Shown in pieces: positions 47,392-59,487 of a DNA stretch of 64,000 bases. The position numbers were made by a program, and so were the translations under genes. The DNA is taken from contig CM067555.1 in assembly GCA_034509755.1 (NCBI GenBank), positions 21,836,142 to 21,900,141 of the forward strand, written 5' to 3'. The notes under the pieces were generated by a model. The model was not told the origin of the DNA. It was given only the letters and a program-made list of their open reading frames with translations, and searched no databases. How positions within the stretch are numbered: position 1 is the stretch's first letter; every line of letters begins with the position of its first letter. The DNA is from Anisodus tanguticus (taxonomy: Eukaryota > Streptophyta > Magnoliopsida > Solanales > Solanaceae).

Positions 47392-48059
47392 ATCCCCTCT
47401 TGAAAGAGATTTTGGTGTACTCACATAGTCCATTTTCCAGAAATCTTCCTGCGAGCTGATGTTGCATCAGGAGATGTAGCTTCAGCTTTGAACCTTCCGT
47501 AGTTGAATACCATCGGACTTACTTACTGTGCGATGAACGTGATGTCTTGAACCGTCAGTGCTTAGTGTAAGTCAAGTCAACGGTACCAACACAACAACTT
47601 TTCTTACTCTGTTCTTCGTAATGTTTTGTCTGTTGTGGCCGTGGACACTTCTTAGATTCTTAAGTGCGTTCATTTGAGGCGGCATGTCCTCGCACTTAAA
47701 TAGGTGGTCTCCTACAAGGTATCCTGCTATACCCCACTTTACAAGTGTTAGAAACCATTAAAAGTTTCCCCAAACCTAACCTCAACCGTTGAGGATCATT
47801 AAAGATTTTGGAAACTTAACATTTACCCACACTGCATATAGTACTTAATGTCTATCGTTGAAACGACTTTGGATTTGGTGTTTCTTTACAGAAATCACTA
47901 TCCGAAGTGCTCATGCTTCCACCGAAGCGCTCAACTGAAACTTTACAGCTTAGTTTTCCCATTGAACCTAATTCCTGGGATCTCCAGTCAGGAAGGTTGG
48001 GTTACCACCATATTGGTCCTTATAGCTTGGGTTTTAAGCCCATTCCCCTAGACAGGCAG

Positions 48060-50970
48060 AACATTTGATCTTTGGGTAAGCCCTTTGTCAATGGGTCCGC
48101 TATATTATCCTTTGATTTTATGTAATCAATGGATATTATACCCGTGGTGATCAGCTGCCTAACGGTCTTATGCCTCCGTCAAATATGATGAGACTTTCCA
48201 TTGTACATAGAACTTCGTGCCCTTCCTAGAGCCGACTGACTGTCGCAGTGGATCATTACAGAATGTACGGGTTTGTCCTAACAAGGAACATCCTCTAAGA
48301 AGTCGTGAAGCCACTCAGCTTCTTCTCTTGCTTTGTCTAAAGCGATAAATTCCGACTACATCGTGGATCGGGCGATGCAAGTTTGCTTAGAAGATTTTCA
48401 AGACACAGTCTCACCACCAATTGTAAAAATATACCCACTGGTAGACTTGGTGTTCTCTATATTAGATATCCAGTTTGCATCTCTGTACCCTCTAGTACAA
48501 CTGGATATCTCGAATAATGCAACCCGTAAGTTAGCGTCTATTTCAGGTATCGTAATACCCGATTCAACGCCTTCCAATGATCATTACTCGGATTGCGGGT
48601 AAATCTAGCCAACTTGTTGACTGCATAAGCAATATCAGGTCGGGTGCAGTTTGTTATGTACATCAAACTCTTAATCACCTGTGCATATTGCTCTTGGCAT
48701 ACGGGTGCACCACGATTTTCATCAAGCTTTTGATTTCTATCCAGTGGTGACTTCGTAGGCGAACTGTCAAACATCTCGAACTTTCTCAACACATCCTCAA
48801 TGTAGTGAGATTGAGATAAGACCAATCCGTCAAACGTCTTAGAGATCTTTATCCCTAAGATGACATTTGTGATACCTATATCCTTCATATCGAAGCATTG
48901 TTTCAACATGTTCTTAGTCTCTAGGATCAAACTAGGACTCCTCCATGTGATCAACATGTCGTCTACGTACATGCATATCATAACGAACGAGTCAGAGTTA
49001 CCTTTTGTGTAGACACATTTGTCACATTCATTAATGGAGAAACCCTTCGATAGTAGAGTACTATCAATTTTTTGTGCCATTGTTTTGGGGCTTGTTTCAG
49101 CCCGTACAGAGATTTCACAAGTCGACAAACTTTCTTCTTTTGCCATGGAACCACATACCCCTCGGGTTGTTCCATATAGATTTTTTCTTCCAAATCACCA
49201 TTTAGGAAGACTGTCTTAACATCCATTTGATGTATCTCAAGTTCTCTCAACGCTGCGATCGCAATGAATACCCGTATGGACGTCATTCGAGACACCGGGG
49301 AGTACGTGTCAAAATAGTCAAGGCATTCCTTCTGCCAATAGCCCTTGACTACCAACCTGGCCTTGTACTTATCTATAGACCTATCTGGCTTTATACTTCC
49401 GTTTGAGTATCCATTTACAACCCAACGGTTTATTTCCCGGAGGAAGATCAACCAACTCCCAAGTATGGTTATGCATGATGGAGTCTATTTCACTCTCAAT
49501 AGCTTCTTTCCAGAGCGGTGCCTCTAGAGTTGACATTGCTTCAGCAATCGTCCTTAGTTCGTCGTCAACCATATAAGCTACAAAGTCAGGACCGAAGGAT
49601 TTATCCTTCCTGGCCATTTTACTACGCTTTGGTTCCATCTCTGGAGTCTCCAAGTTCTGAGAATCCGGAACGCTAGTTTCAGGATATTCAGCCACTTCGA
49701 AGTCCACTAGATCTGAACTATCTAGATCTGGTCAGTCAATGACTCCTGGTTCCTTAGAGCTTTGTTCATAACTTCGTTTGCGAGAGGTTATTTCTTTTTC
49801 CTTTCTAGGAAAAGTATCCTCAAATAATTGAGCATTCCTTGATTCCATGATTGTACCCCCGTGGATATCTGAAATATCTGACTTATGCACTAAGAAGCGA
49901 TAATCACTACCGTTATTTGCATATCTGATGAAAATGCAATCTACATTCTTAGGCCCAATCTTGACCTGCTTTGTCTTGGGCACTTCGACCTTTGCCAAAC
50001 AACCCCACACCTTTAAATATTTATAGGTGGGTTTCTTTCCTTTCCATGATTCATATGGAGTTTTGTCCTTACCCTTATGTGGGATTCTGTTAAGAATCGT
50101 ATTAGCGGTAAGGACGACTTCTCCCCATATGTTTTGGGGAAGACCGGAATTGATGAGCAAGACATTCATCATTTCCTTTAACGTACGGTTCTTGCGTTCA
50201 GCAACACCGTTCGACTGAGGTGAGTATGGAGCCGCCGTTTGATGAACAATGCCCGATTCGGCACAATATTCCTCAAATGGCGCTACATATTCTCCCCATC
50301 TATCGCTACGAATGGATTTAATCTGCATGCTTAGTTGGGTTTTAACTTATGTTTTGTAACGTCGGAACGCTTCAAAGGCTTCATCTTTACTTTTCAACAA
50401 GTAAAGGTAACAATACCTTGTGCTATCATCAATGAATGTCACAAAGTACTTGTTCCCTCCCCTAGTTTGTGCAAACTTCAAATCACATATATCTGTGTAA
50501 ATAAGTTCTAGAGGAGCGATATTCCTTTCGACGGATCGAAAAGGAAGCTTTGTGAGTTTTGCCTCTACGCACACCTCACACTTATATTGAGGGTTTACGT
50601 CGATAGACGGAAACAACTCCAACTTAACCAACCTTTGGATTGACTTGTAGTTAATATGTCATAATCTATAATGCCATAAATTAGAGGACTCAAGCAAGTA
50701 AGAAGAAGCTTCAATATATATTGCTTGCACGTATTACAGACATGTCGTTAACTTTGAAGAGGCCTTCACAGATGAAACTTCTTCCCACAAAAGTTCCATT
50801 CTTGGTGATTACAAACTTATTGGACTCAAATACTAGCCTAAAACCAGCATTAATCAATAAATGACCTGAAATTAAATTTCTCCTAATCTTAGGACATACA
50901 TCACCTCCTTTAGAGTGAGCTCATTTCCGGAAGTCATCTTCAGGACTACCTTTTCTACCCCCAACACGTC
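48060..50970 (-). pseudogene. copia pol: integrase, reverse transcriptase, RNase H (broken)
   Basis: These are the DNA-insertion and cDNA-synthesis parts of the polyprotein. In order: the GAG-pre-integrase region with KCEVCVEAKLTKLPF, the integrase core (YTDICDLK, then SDRWGEY, then GVAERKNR for the catalytic D, D and E), reverse transcriptase (LDYFDTYSPVSRM, HQMDVKTVFLNGDL, SLYGLKQAPKQW, and an intact MYVDDML at about 48969-48958), then an RNase H tail ending in an ADPLTKGL-like stretch near 48085. The frame breaks at 50346, between 49732 and 49707, around 49440 and 49130, and again at 48537. The glycine after SDR is tryptophan here. Not functional. Confidence 0.88.
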
Positions 50971-50978
50971 AAAGGAAG

Positions 50979-51753
50979 TAGGGGTGGGCAAAAAACTCGG
51001 AGAACCGAAAAAACCGAACCGAACCGAATCAGTATTTAGTGATTTGGTTCGGTTTTTTTATTTTGGATACGAACCGAACCGAAAAACCGAATTAAATATA
51101 TATATTTTTTATTTTTTATTTTTTATTTTTTATTTTAGGCTACTACTATCTCTTGAATCATAGCCATTGAAGTTAATCTATGAAGCTTTTATGGAAGTCG
51201 CATGCGAAATGAACTTGATTAACATATCACGGAAGCATTAACATAAAATGTAGGGAGAAAAAGTAGTTGTAAATTGATAAAACTTTAAATGGTCATAACA
51301 CTGTGCTCGGATGTCCGTTTTACCCGATTTGTTTTTTGATGCTGCGTATTTTTTCAAGACGGGGCCGGTCAAACGGCGTAGCCAATTTTTAGAAAAACGT
51401 CTGTTTTTCCAATCAATTTGTGTTTTCCCCCAAATCGATTTCTAGTTTTCCTTTTTCTTTAGTAAACATCTCACTATACACAATAGATTTCAACGTCGAA
51501 ATTTTATGATAGTGTAGGTGTGAATGTCAACTTCAGTTTTGAAAATTCAATTTAAAAAAAAAAAATCCCCGACCCGACCGGGCCGGCCCACTAGAAAAAA
51601 CCGATATAATCCGATACGTTCGGCATATAAACCGAACATATCGGGTTTTTAAAAAAAAAGTTGTATCCGGTTTGTTTTTTTTTTAAATAATTTTTATTCA
51701 GTTCATATTTTTTGGATACAAAACCGAACCGAGCATATATACGCCCACCCCTA
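50979..51753. mobile_element. hAT-like MITE, copy A (775 bp), inside the copia element
   Basis: The termini TAGGGGTGGGC and GCCCACCCCTA are inverted repeats. The flanks AAAGGAAG (50971-50978) and AGAGGAAG (51754-51761) form an 8-bp target duplication with one mismatch, as expected of hAT transposition. The subterminal regions are packed with CCGAACCGAACC / GGTTCGGTT words. The core (51290-51560) is shared with copies B and C. No transposase is encoded. Confidence 0.85.
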
Positions 51754-51761
51754 AGAGGAAG

Positions 51762-52130
51762 CGTTGTTACTCATGAACAGTTTCTTGTTTGTAACTGGTG
51801 TATAAGTGGAGAAGGCATCTCTATTGGAACAGATGTGTCTTGTAGCACCCGTGTCCATCCACCATTGCATGGGATTCTCAACAAGGTTTGCTTCAAGCAC
51901 CACCGCCGAGAACTCCTCAATCATGTCGTCCAGAATCCTGTCTTTGACGACGTTAGCTTGAGCCTTGCCTTTGACCTTGGCCTTCTCTTGTTGCTCAGTC
52001 TTGAGCTTGCAGCAGTCCTTGATCATGTGACCAGGTTTCCCACAGTGGTGACAATTTCCATTGAACTTCTCCGTCGCTTGGGTCTTGCCGTATTTCTGGA
52101 ACTTGCGCTTCTTGCTTGGGTTCCCTTTGG
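51762..52130 (-). pseudogene. copia nucleocapsid knuckle and protease (interrupted)
   Basis: On the minus strand a CCHC knuckle, NCHHCGKPGHMIKDC (about 52051-52007), is followed by a Lys/Gln-rich linker and an aspartic protease active site WWMDTGATRHIC (catalytic Asp in DTGA). The frame then runs into MITE copy A at 51753. Sequence on the far side of the MITE (from 50970 down) continues the protein with one copy of the duplicated 8 bases removed. A frameshift follows at about 50890. Confidence 0.85.
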
Positions 52131-52774
52131 CCTCAACTAGATTTGCCTTTGCCTCAGCAGGTTATTTCCCCTAGGCAAGGCCTTCTTATTATCTTCCTGA
52201 ATCTGGAGTTTGATAATAAGTTCTTCAAAGGTCATCTCCTTTGTCTTGAGTTTTAAGTAACTCATTCCACGAGGGAGGTAACTTTTCAATCAGTGATGCA
52301 ACCAAAAACTGCTCATTTGGTTCCATAACTTCCAAATCCAGGTGATGTAGAATCATTTGGAATTCCTGGACTTGGGACATCACTGTTTTACTATCCACCA
52401 TTTGAAATTTCAGGAATTTCCCAATGATGAATTTCTTTGTACCAACGTCTTGTGAGTTGTACTTCTTCTGTATCTTCTCTCATAACTCTTTGGCGGTGCC
52501 TACGGTGCAATACACCGTGTAGAGTGGGTCTGACAGGCAGTTCAAAATATAGTTTTTACACATCAAATCACTATGACTCCATGCATCAAGAACCATCTTC
52601 ATGCCATTAATGACATGGATGCATTGGCCCCCTTCAGCCGTTTCAGTAGGCGAAGGGTCCATTTTATCTCCAGCTTGTGGAGGATCTTCTTTTAGGAAAT
52701 GAGTCATTCCCATAACAGTCAGATAAAATAGCAGTAGCAGCAGAATCAGAAGCGAGTTGTTCTCTTCCAGTCAT
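52131..52774 (-). pseudogene. copia gag (broken)
   Basis: An ATG at 52774 opens with MTGREQLASDSAATAIL, and the frame shifts within about 30 codons. The segment 52713-52480 carries the gag helix region (MDPSPTETAEGG... DAWSHSDLMCKNYILNCLSDP) and stops where a tryptophan is expected (TGG to TGA). More gag sequence continues to the left. Capsid protein of a copia element, inactive. Confidence 0.75.
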
Positions 52775-52810
52775 CTTTCTAAGTACTTACAACAATCTTG
52801 TCTTAAAATA

Positions 52811-53696
52811 GTGGGTTACAACAATTACGGAAACGAGAAGTAAGTAAATATTACAAATTGCTAGAAAGGATAAATTAAAGATTACAACAAAACTAGAATC
52901 AAGAACGTTACAAACTGCTTGTGATTTGCTGAGTCGAGTGATGACACTATGTCTTTAAGACAAGATTGCCCCGTATATATCCTTTTACGTTGTCGGGAAA
53001 TAGTCTCCCAAGATACAACAACAACTTAACAAATGAGCAAAAGAAACTCAAGTGTTACTCTTAAAGAACTTTGAGTATAGTAAACTTGTTATAGAGGAAG
53101 ACAAAGATGTCAGAAAATTCTGTAGTGTTTTCTTAGTGTTTTTGAACAATTGAGCTAAAGGCCTCAATTTATAGTGTAATGAGATGACCCCCCCAACTAG
53201 CCAACTAAGGGTCTTCAATAGCCATGTAATGACACTTAATTGAGGGGTTACATTCAGCCAAATAATGGCTGAATTCATGTGCCATATAATGGAGATTCAA
53301 TGCTCCAAAATCAGCCAAAAGTCAGAACTTTCCATCTTCCCGTCGCAGCATTCTGCCTCCGAAGCATCGCGGCTCTGTGAATTAGCGTCGTGGCTCCAGT
53401 GACTGATCACCCAATTAGCGTCGCGGCTCCGCGGCGACTTCCGACTCATTTCATCTTACACTTCATACACTTCTTCCTTCGTTTACCAACGTGGAATACT
53501 TTTTCATTTGGCCAATAACCGTCCATCATTCTATGTCTCAAATGTTTTACTTACGTACCAATATCACTTTCACTAATGAAATTTGCAATACTTGGCAGCA
53601 CGTGTGTGGAAACGACGTTTCCGACGTTCGGAGCCCCAATTGTTCGAGTCATAAATAATATGATAAACTTAATTCCACATTAGTAAATTTCCAACA
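52811..53696 (-). repeat. 5' LTR of the minus-strand copia element
   Basis: On the minus strand it starts TGTTGGAAATTTAC at 53696. It matches 46459-47391 with scattered substitutions and a deletion in the GC-rich patch. Its left boundary is set by the GTGGGTTACAA match to the other LTR. Confidence 0.9.
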
Positions 53697-54497
53697 AATA
53701 ATTCAAGACTCCCTTCTCTCTGAGGCTCTATTGGAGATTATTGTATTTAGGGAAGATTCAAAAGAAATTAAAGGGGTTTGGGGTGGGGGAAGATTGTGTA
53801 GCTGGTCTAAGGATATACCTAATTACATTTGCTATCATATAGAGTTGGAAAAAGAGGGAGAGAGATCACTGGAAGAAAATGGAGAATTACAATTGAGTAG
53901 CTCTTCAACCATTTGCATAGCAACTTTGTTTTCTTCATCCAATGGCTTACTAATGCCAAGTTCAGAAGAAGATGAAGAACCAGAAGACATAGAATTCATA
54001 CTCTGATGAGGCTCCTCCTTCTTCCCAAGCTCAATTCTTGTTATCCAATTAGAGCCTGAATGTTTTCCTGATCATTTTTGCCACACTCCAATATGACAGT
54101 TGTCGTTATCAAGCCTCAGACAAGTCAAGGATGGTGTTGGATCCTTGCAACATTGAGCACAGTGGACAGTGTTGATGAAGAAAAGGGGAATTTCTTCTCA
54201 TTAACATTATTCTCCTCACAATTGGGAAGTTTGTTTTTGTAACTTGACCATTCATCAAGATAGTTGTTTCATCATAGTCTCTTACTGCTTCCTCTGCTGT
54301 CTCAAATGTTCCTAGCCATATCATTTTCTTCCTATAAACAAAAACACTTAAAAGTCTCTTATCATGTACATAAAGATTTGGAAATTCAAGAATGACATTT
54401 TTATAGCACTAGCAAAGAGAGACTGTATCAGCATTTTCATATCCTGGAGAAAACAGGATACTCAAAAGTAAAAGTGTGTTTGAATATTAATAAGGGG

Positions 54498-54703
54498 TGT
54501 AAACGTGTAAATATAGGAAACAATATATTCCCTACCCATAATTAGAATATTTCCATATATTGTGTAAATATAATTATGGTAAGACTAGGATTCTTCTTTT
54601 GTATAGGCTTAGGATTCCTATTGTATAAGGGATGAATATTGTACTCTATATATACCTTGATATTAATGAAAGACTCTCCAAGGGATATTAATATCATCTC
54701 ACA
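54498..54703 (+). repeat. 5' LTR of the intronic copia element
   Basis: 206 bp, AT-rich. It contains a TATATATA box candidate near 54648-54655. Confidence 0.93.
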
Positions 54704-54717
54704 TGGTATCAAGAGCC
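54704..54717 (+). other. Primer-binding site
   Basis: TGGTATCAAGAGCC starts directly at the LTR end. This is a methionine-tRNA-type site as used by many plant copia elements, with one base inserted relative to TGGTATCAGAGCC. Confidence 0.8.
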
Positions 54718-54840
54718 AAATAAACAAAACCCTAAAAACCTTTCTCTTCCACAGCCGCCGGCTGCCTCTCCTACGCCGCGGCCCTCCCGGATTTTCTTCT
54801 TATTTTTCGAGTTTTGTTCTTCCTTTCTTCTCTTCTCTAA

Positions 54841-55800
54841 ATGGCTATCCCTAATTCTTCCACACTTTCTGATGCCTCTACCTCCACAAATCCCACCACA
54901 AAGTCATCACCCCCGTTTCATCTCGCCCTTACTGTTTCCAACATCAAGAACTATATTCCCATTATTCTTGATCAAGAAAACAACCACTATTCTCCCTAGG
55001 TTGAACTTTTTCGCAATCATACATGTCTCTATAATGTGCTTGACCATATTGATGACACTATTTTGCGCCCTACGGAGGTTGATGATTTATATCGGCATCG
55101 TCTCGACGCCGGCGTCAAACAATGGATATATGGTAGTATCTCTCAAGATTTGCTCCTTACTATCATGAAATCTGACTCCACAGCCCTTGACTTGTGGAAA
55201 CGTTTGGAGGAAATTTTTCAGGACAACAAGCACACTCGTGCCGTGTATTTGGAAGAACAGTTCAACAAAACACGTTTTGAAAACTTCTCCAATGTCTCTG
55301 AGTACTGCAAGCAGCTTAAACTTCTAGCGGATCAACTCTCCAACATCGGCATGCCTGTTACTGACGATAAAATGGTGCTACAAATAATTTATGGCTTTAC
55401 TAAGGGCGAATATGATACTTTGGCCACCATAATTCAACAGGTAGATCTGCTACCGAGTTTTAACAAAGCTCGCTCACAATTGTTGCTCGAAGAAACCCGT
55501 CGTGCTAAGCAGGATGAGCATGCCCAGCAGGTGTTAGCTGTCGACACGCAACCTCAAGATCAGACGCCACCAGACAACTCCCAACAACGCTGCAGGGCCG
55601 CGGCGGCAAGGGTGGAAAAGGCCGCGGCGGTAGAGGAGGCCGTGGTCGTGGCAAGGGTCGCGGTCAACAGAACCAACAGCAACAACAACAACAGAGATCA
55701 CAGAACAACTGGGCCGCGGCTCCTCGGCGGTTCGGCTCTACGGCGCGCGGCGCCCCGCATGCTGAGCGCGCGCGCCCGATCGAGCGCGGCGCCAAGTCTA
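54841..55800 (+). pseudogene. copia gag with RGG-type tail (broken)
   Basis: ATG 54841 starts a capsid protein. Codon 53 is TAG (54997-54999) where a tryptophan fits (SP*VELFRNH). The frame then continues through the UBN2-type gag region (VKQWIYGSIS, LWKRLEEIFQDN, YCKQLKLLADQLSNIGMPV, LATIIQQVDLLPSF). At about 55585 the frame shifts. In the new frame a Gly/Arg-rich run (GRGGKGGKGRGGRGGRGRG, 55596 onward) and a Gln-rich run follow. No intact CCHC knuckle was seen. RGG tails bind RNA in other proteins. Not functional because of the stop and the shift. Confidence 0.85.
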
Positions 55801-55969
55801 TTCCAAGATGCCAGCCATACCATACAATCCGTATTCTTACCCCGGTTTGTTAGGCCCCGCTCTAGCCCCCACAGCGAGCCCATTTCATGCAAGGTCGGGT
55901 CCCGCAGCCCCCTCCCGGCATGACACCCACCGAGTTGGGTCGGGCGTTCAACACCCTCTCTATGCAATG

Positions 55970-58960
55970 CGACCGACAATACTTGGTACATGGACTCGGG
56001 CGCCACATCTCACGTCACCCGTCTGCGGTACTATTCCTAAACCTGTTTAGTTTAAAGCATCCTCAATATGTTACGGTTGGTAGTGGACAACGCATTCCAG
56101 TTAAGGGTTATGGTACCTCATACACACAACCTCCTCATCCACCCTTCTCCCTCAAAAACACCCTATATGCCCCACATATGATTAAGAACCTCATATCTGT
56201 CCGCCAATTTACTCGTAATAATTCTGTCTCTGTGGATTTCGACCCTTTTGGTTTTACTGTAAATGATCTTCATACGGGGACACCTCTTACGAGATGCAAT
56301 AGCACGGGGGATCTCTATCCATTCACTTCCACCTCCGCTGCCAGATCTTGCTCTCCCGTCACTCTAGCGGTTGTTTCTTCTTCAACTTGGCATAATAGGC
56401 TTGGTCATCCAGGAGTCCCAGTTTATAATTTTCTTAGAGGCAATAATTTCATTGCTTGTAATGGGAAACTTGCCCAAAATTGTGTTTCTTGCTCTTTAGG
56501 CAAACATATTCGTCTTTCGTTTAAATCATCTACTAGTGTTACATTTGCTCATTTTGATATCATACATGCCGATTTATGGACATCTCATATCTCTAGTTCT
56601 CTCGGTCATAAATACTATCTTGTGTTGCTTGATGATTTTTCACACTACGTTTGGTTATACCCTCTTAAATTTAAATCGGAAGTGTTTGTCAAATTTCTTG
56701 AGTTTCGCAAGTTCATTCAAACACAATTTGGAAAAGCCATAAAATTATTTCAGTGCGATAATGGTCGTGAATTCAATAACTCTATGTTTCACCGCTTTTG
56801 TACCAATAATGGCATGGTCTTTCGCTTCTCCTGCCCTCACACCTCACCACAAAATGGTAAAGCTGAAAGAATCATCCGCACCATTAACAATATGATTCAC
56901 ACCCTATTGATTCATGCCTCCCTCCCTCCACCCTTCTGGGTCTATGCTGCTAAAATGTCAGAATACACTCTAAATATTCTCCCTACTATCACTCTTCACA
57001 ATATGACCCCTACCGAAATGTTCTACCATAGAATCCCCTCTTATGATCATCTACGGATTTTGGTTGTCTGTGCTATCCCAACCTTAGCTCCACCGCCCCT
57101 CACAAGCTCGCTCCTAGGTCCACTCCATGTGTCTTTCTAGGATTCCCGCCGAACCATAGGGGCTATCTATGCTATGACTTGTCGACTCGTCAGATCCACA
57201 TATCTCGTCACGTCACATTCGACGAGACCACATTCTCATTTTTGAATCTTCCAAAATTCCAAAAACAGGACTACTCATTTCTTGACGAGTCTGCCATCTC
57301 TCCCCTCATAATCGAACAACTCACATCCTCTGTTCCGTCGTCAGAGCCGCGGCCTCGAGGGGAGGTGCCGCGGCGCCTGATTTCCAAAGAGCAATCTTTT
57401 GAAACACCATCGACAGCGCCGCGGCCCTGTGATTAGGCGCCGCGGGGCCCAAACTTCAGAGAAGCATGTCAACCTTCTAGCGCCGCGACTCTCGATCCAT
57501 GAGCCGCTTGCGCCTCCGACGGCTTCGCCCCCACCTTCTCCTTATCCGATTTTACCTCCGTCTCAGACACCACTCCGCCACCCACTGTCCCTACCCATCC
57601 AATGGAAACTCGTTCAAAGCATGGAATCTTCAAACCCAAAGTCCATTTCAATTTGTCTGCCCAAACCATCTCTCCACTTCCAAAATTGGCCAAACAAGAC
57701 CCTAATTGGAATGCGGCTATGTATGAGGAATTCAATGCTTTAACTAAACAGCACACGTGGGATCTAGTACCTAGACCTGAAGGGGTGAATGTCATTCGTT
57801 GTATGTGGCTATTTCGTCACAAGTTCAGAGACAATGGGGATCTTGAGAGGTATAAGGCCCGTCTTGTGGCTAATGACACAAATCAGCAAGAGGGCATTGA
57901 TTGTGGTGAGACCTTCAGCCTGGTTGTCAAACCGGCTACCATCCGCATAGTTTTGAGCATTGCCATGGGCAAACACTGGCCGATCCATCAGCTTGATGTG
58001 AAGAATGCATTCTTACATGGGGATCTGAGAGAGACAGTCTACATGCATCAACCACCAGGGTTCACCCATCCAACAGTTCCTCACTATGTGTGCCGTCTCC
58101 GTAAATCACTATATGACCTGAAGCAGGCCCCCGGTGCGTGGTATGATCGCTTTGCCAGTGTATATCTTGCAGATTGGGTTTGTATGCGCAAGAGTGATAC
58201 ATCACTTTTCATTTTTCATCGAGGTAGTAGCACGCTTACTTATTACTTTACGTGGATGATATTGTTCTTACGCCTCCTCCGACGGATTGAAAAATGATAT
58301 TATTGTCTTGCTCAAGTCCGAATTTGCAATGACCGATTTGGGGAAGCGAGTTACTTTTGGGGATATCGGTGACCGGTCCGCCAATCATATGTTCTTGTGT
58401 CGGCGTAAGTATGCGAAGAGATTGTGTACGGGGCTAAGATGGCGAACCGCAAAGAGGTGCCTACTCCGGTTGATTCCAAATCTAAGCTCGGTGCTATGGA
58501 TGGTGCTCCGTCTCGATCCTACTCGTATAGGAGCCTTGCGGGTGCACTTCAGTATCTCACATTCACCAGGCCAGACATAGCTTATGCTGTTCAGCAGGTG
58601 TGCTTATTCATGCATGCCCCCAGGGAGTCTCATTTCACTGCTCTTAAGCGTATCATTCGATACATTAAGGGCACTCTTGATTATGGTTTGCACTATACCC
58701 CTCTGCACCAGACATGTTGCTTTCATATATGGATGCAGATTGGGCAGGGTGTCCGGACACGCGACGCTCCACCTCCGGCTTTTGTGTTTTCTTAGGGGAT
58801 AATCTGATTTCTTGGTCTGTCAAGCGACAGGTTACCCTATCTCGCTCCAGTGCCGAGGCTGAGTACAGAGGCGTTGCAAATGTAGTAGGTGAGATTTGTT
58901 GGCTCAGAAATTTACTGTTAGAACTTCAGTGTCCTTTGCGTCAGGCATCTATTGTGTAAT
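55970..58960 (+). pseudogene. copia pol: protease, integrase, reverse transcriptase, RNase H (broken)
   Basis: The protease site WYMDSGATSHVT is at 55984-56019, one frame off from the next part. The 55887-57140 frame holds the H-x4-H...C-x2-C region (WHNRLGHP, CVSCSLGKH) and the integrase core: HADLW, CDNGREF and KAERIIR, with 35 residues between the last two acidic residues. Reverse transcriptase follows from about 57690 (ERYKARLVAND, HQLDVKNAFLHGDL, SLYDLKQAPGAWYD). A frameshift precedes the YVDD box (58249-58260). RNase H is at 58714-58959 (YMDADWAGCPDTRRSTSGFC, then SSAEAEYRG). The style suggests the Retrofit/Ale group, tentatively. Several frameshifts make it inactive. Confidence 0.88.
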
Positions 58961-59203
58961 GTGATAACATCTCTGCCATCTATCTTTCTCATAATCCGGT
59001 TCAACATCAGTGAACCAAGCATATTGAGATAGACCTACACTTCGTTCGTGAGAAAGTTGTGTTAGGCCATGTCAGAGTGTTACATGTTCCATCATCCTAT
59101 CAGTATGCAGACATATTTACCAAAGGACTTCCAGATAGTTATTTCTTGACTTCGAGATCCGGTCTCGCCCGTCCGGCCTCCTCCCGCTCCGACTGAGGGG
59201 GTG

Positions 59204-59409
59204 TGTAAACGTGTAAATATAGGAAACAATATATTCCCTACCCATAATTAGAATATTTCCATATATTGTGTAAATATAATTATGGTAAGACTAGGATTCC
59301 TCTATTGTATAGGTTTAGGATTCTTATTGTATAAGGGATGAATATTGTACTCTATATATACCTTGATATTAATGAAAGACTCCCCAAGAGAGATTAATAT
59401 CATCTCACA
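59204..59409 (+). repeat. 3' LTR of the intronic copia element
   Basis: Follows the purine-rich tract GACTGAGGGGG (59191-59201) and matches the 5' LTR base for base except for about seven positions. Confidence 0.93.
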
Positions 59410-59452
59410 AGGGTTCTTCAGATATATGTAGTACATTTTCAGTGTACTTGTA

Positions 59453-59487
59453 GTTTTTTTTGTGTGTGTGTGTGGGGGGGGGGGGTG
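59453..59487. repeat. (T)n(GT)n(G)n microsatellite in the pseudogene intron
   Basis: A T run, then GT repeats, then about 12 G, close to the exon 1 donor of the SHINE-like pseudogene. Confidence 0.9.

Larger units (their letters stand above)
46459..53696 (-). mobile_element. Ty1/copia retrotransposon, decayed, carrying a hAT-like MITE
   Basis: The LTRs are at 46459-47391 (3') and about 52811-53696 (5'). A 5-bp target duplication AATAA lies at 46454-46458 and 53697-53701. The gene order on the minus strand is gag, zinc knuckle, protease, integrase, reverse transcriptase, RNase H, as in Pseudoviridae. Every gene has frameshifts or stops. The domain style (WWMDTGATRHIC protease, MYVDDMLI reverse transcriptase) suggests a Tork-like lineage; that is tentative. 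Confidence 0.92.
54498..59409 (+). mobile_element. Ty1/copia retrotransposon with 206-bp LTRs, decayed
   Basis: LTRs at 54498-54703 and 59204-59409 start TGTAAACG and end CTCACA, with about seven differences counted by eye. The flanks AGGGG and AGGGT are a near-perfect 5-bp duplication. A primer-binding site directly abuts the 5' LTR. The order gag, protease, integrase, reverse transcriptase, RNase H is that of copia. All genes are broken. It lies in the intron of the SHINE-like pseudogene, in the opposite orientation to it. Confidence 0.93.
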
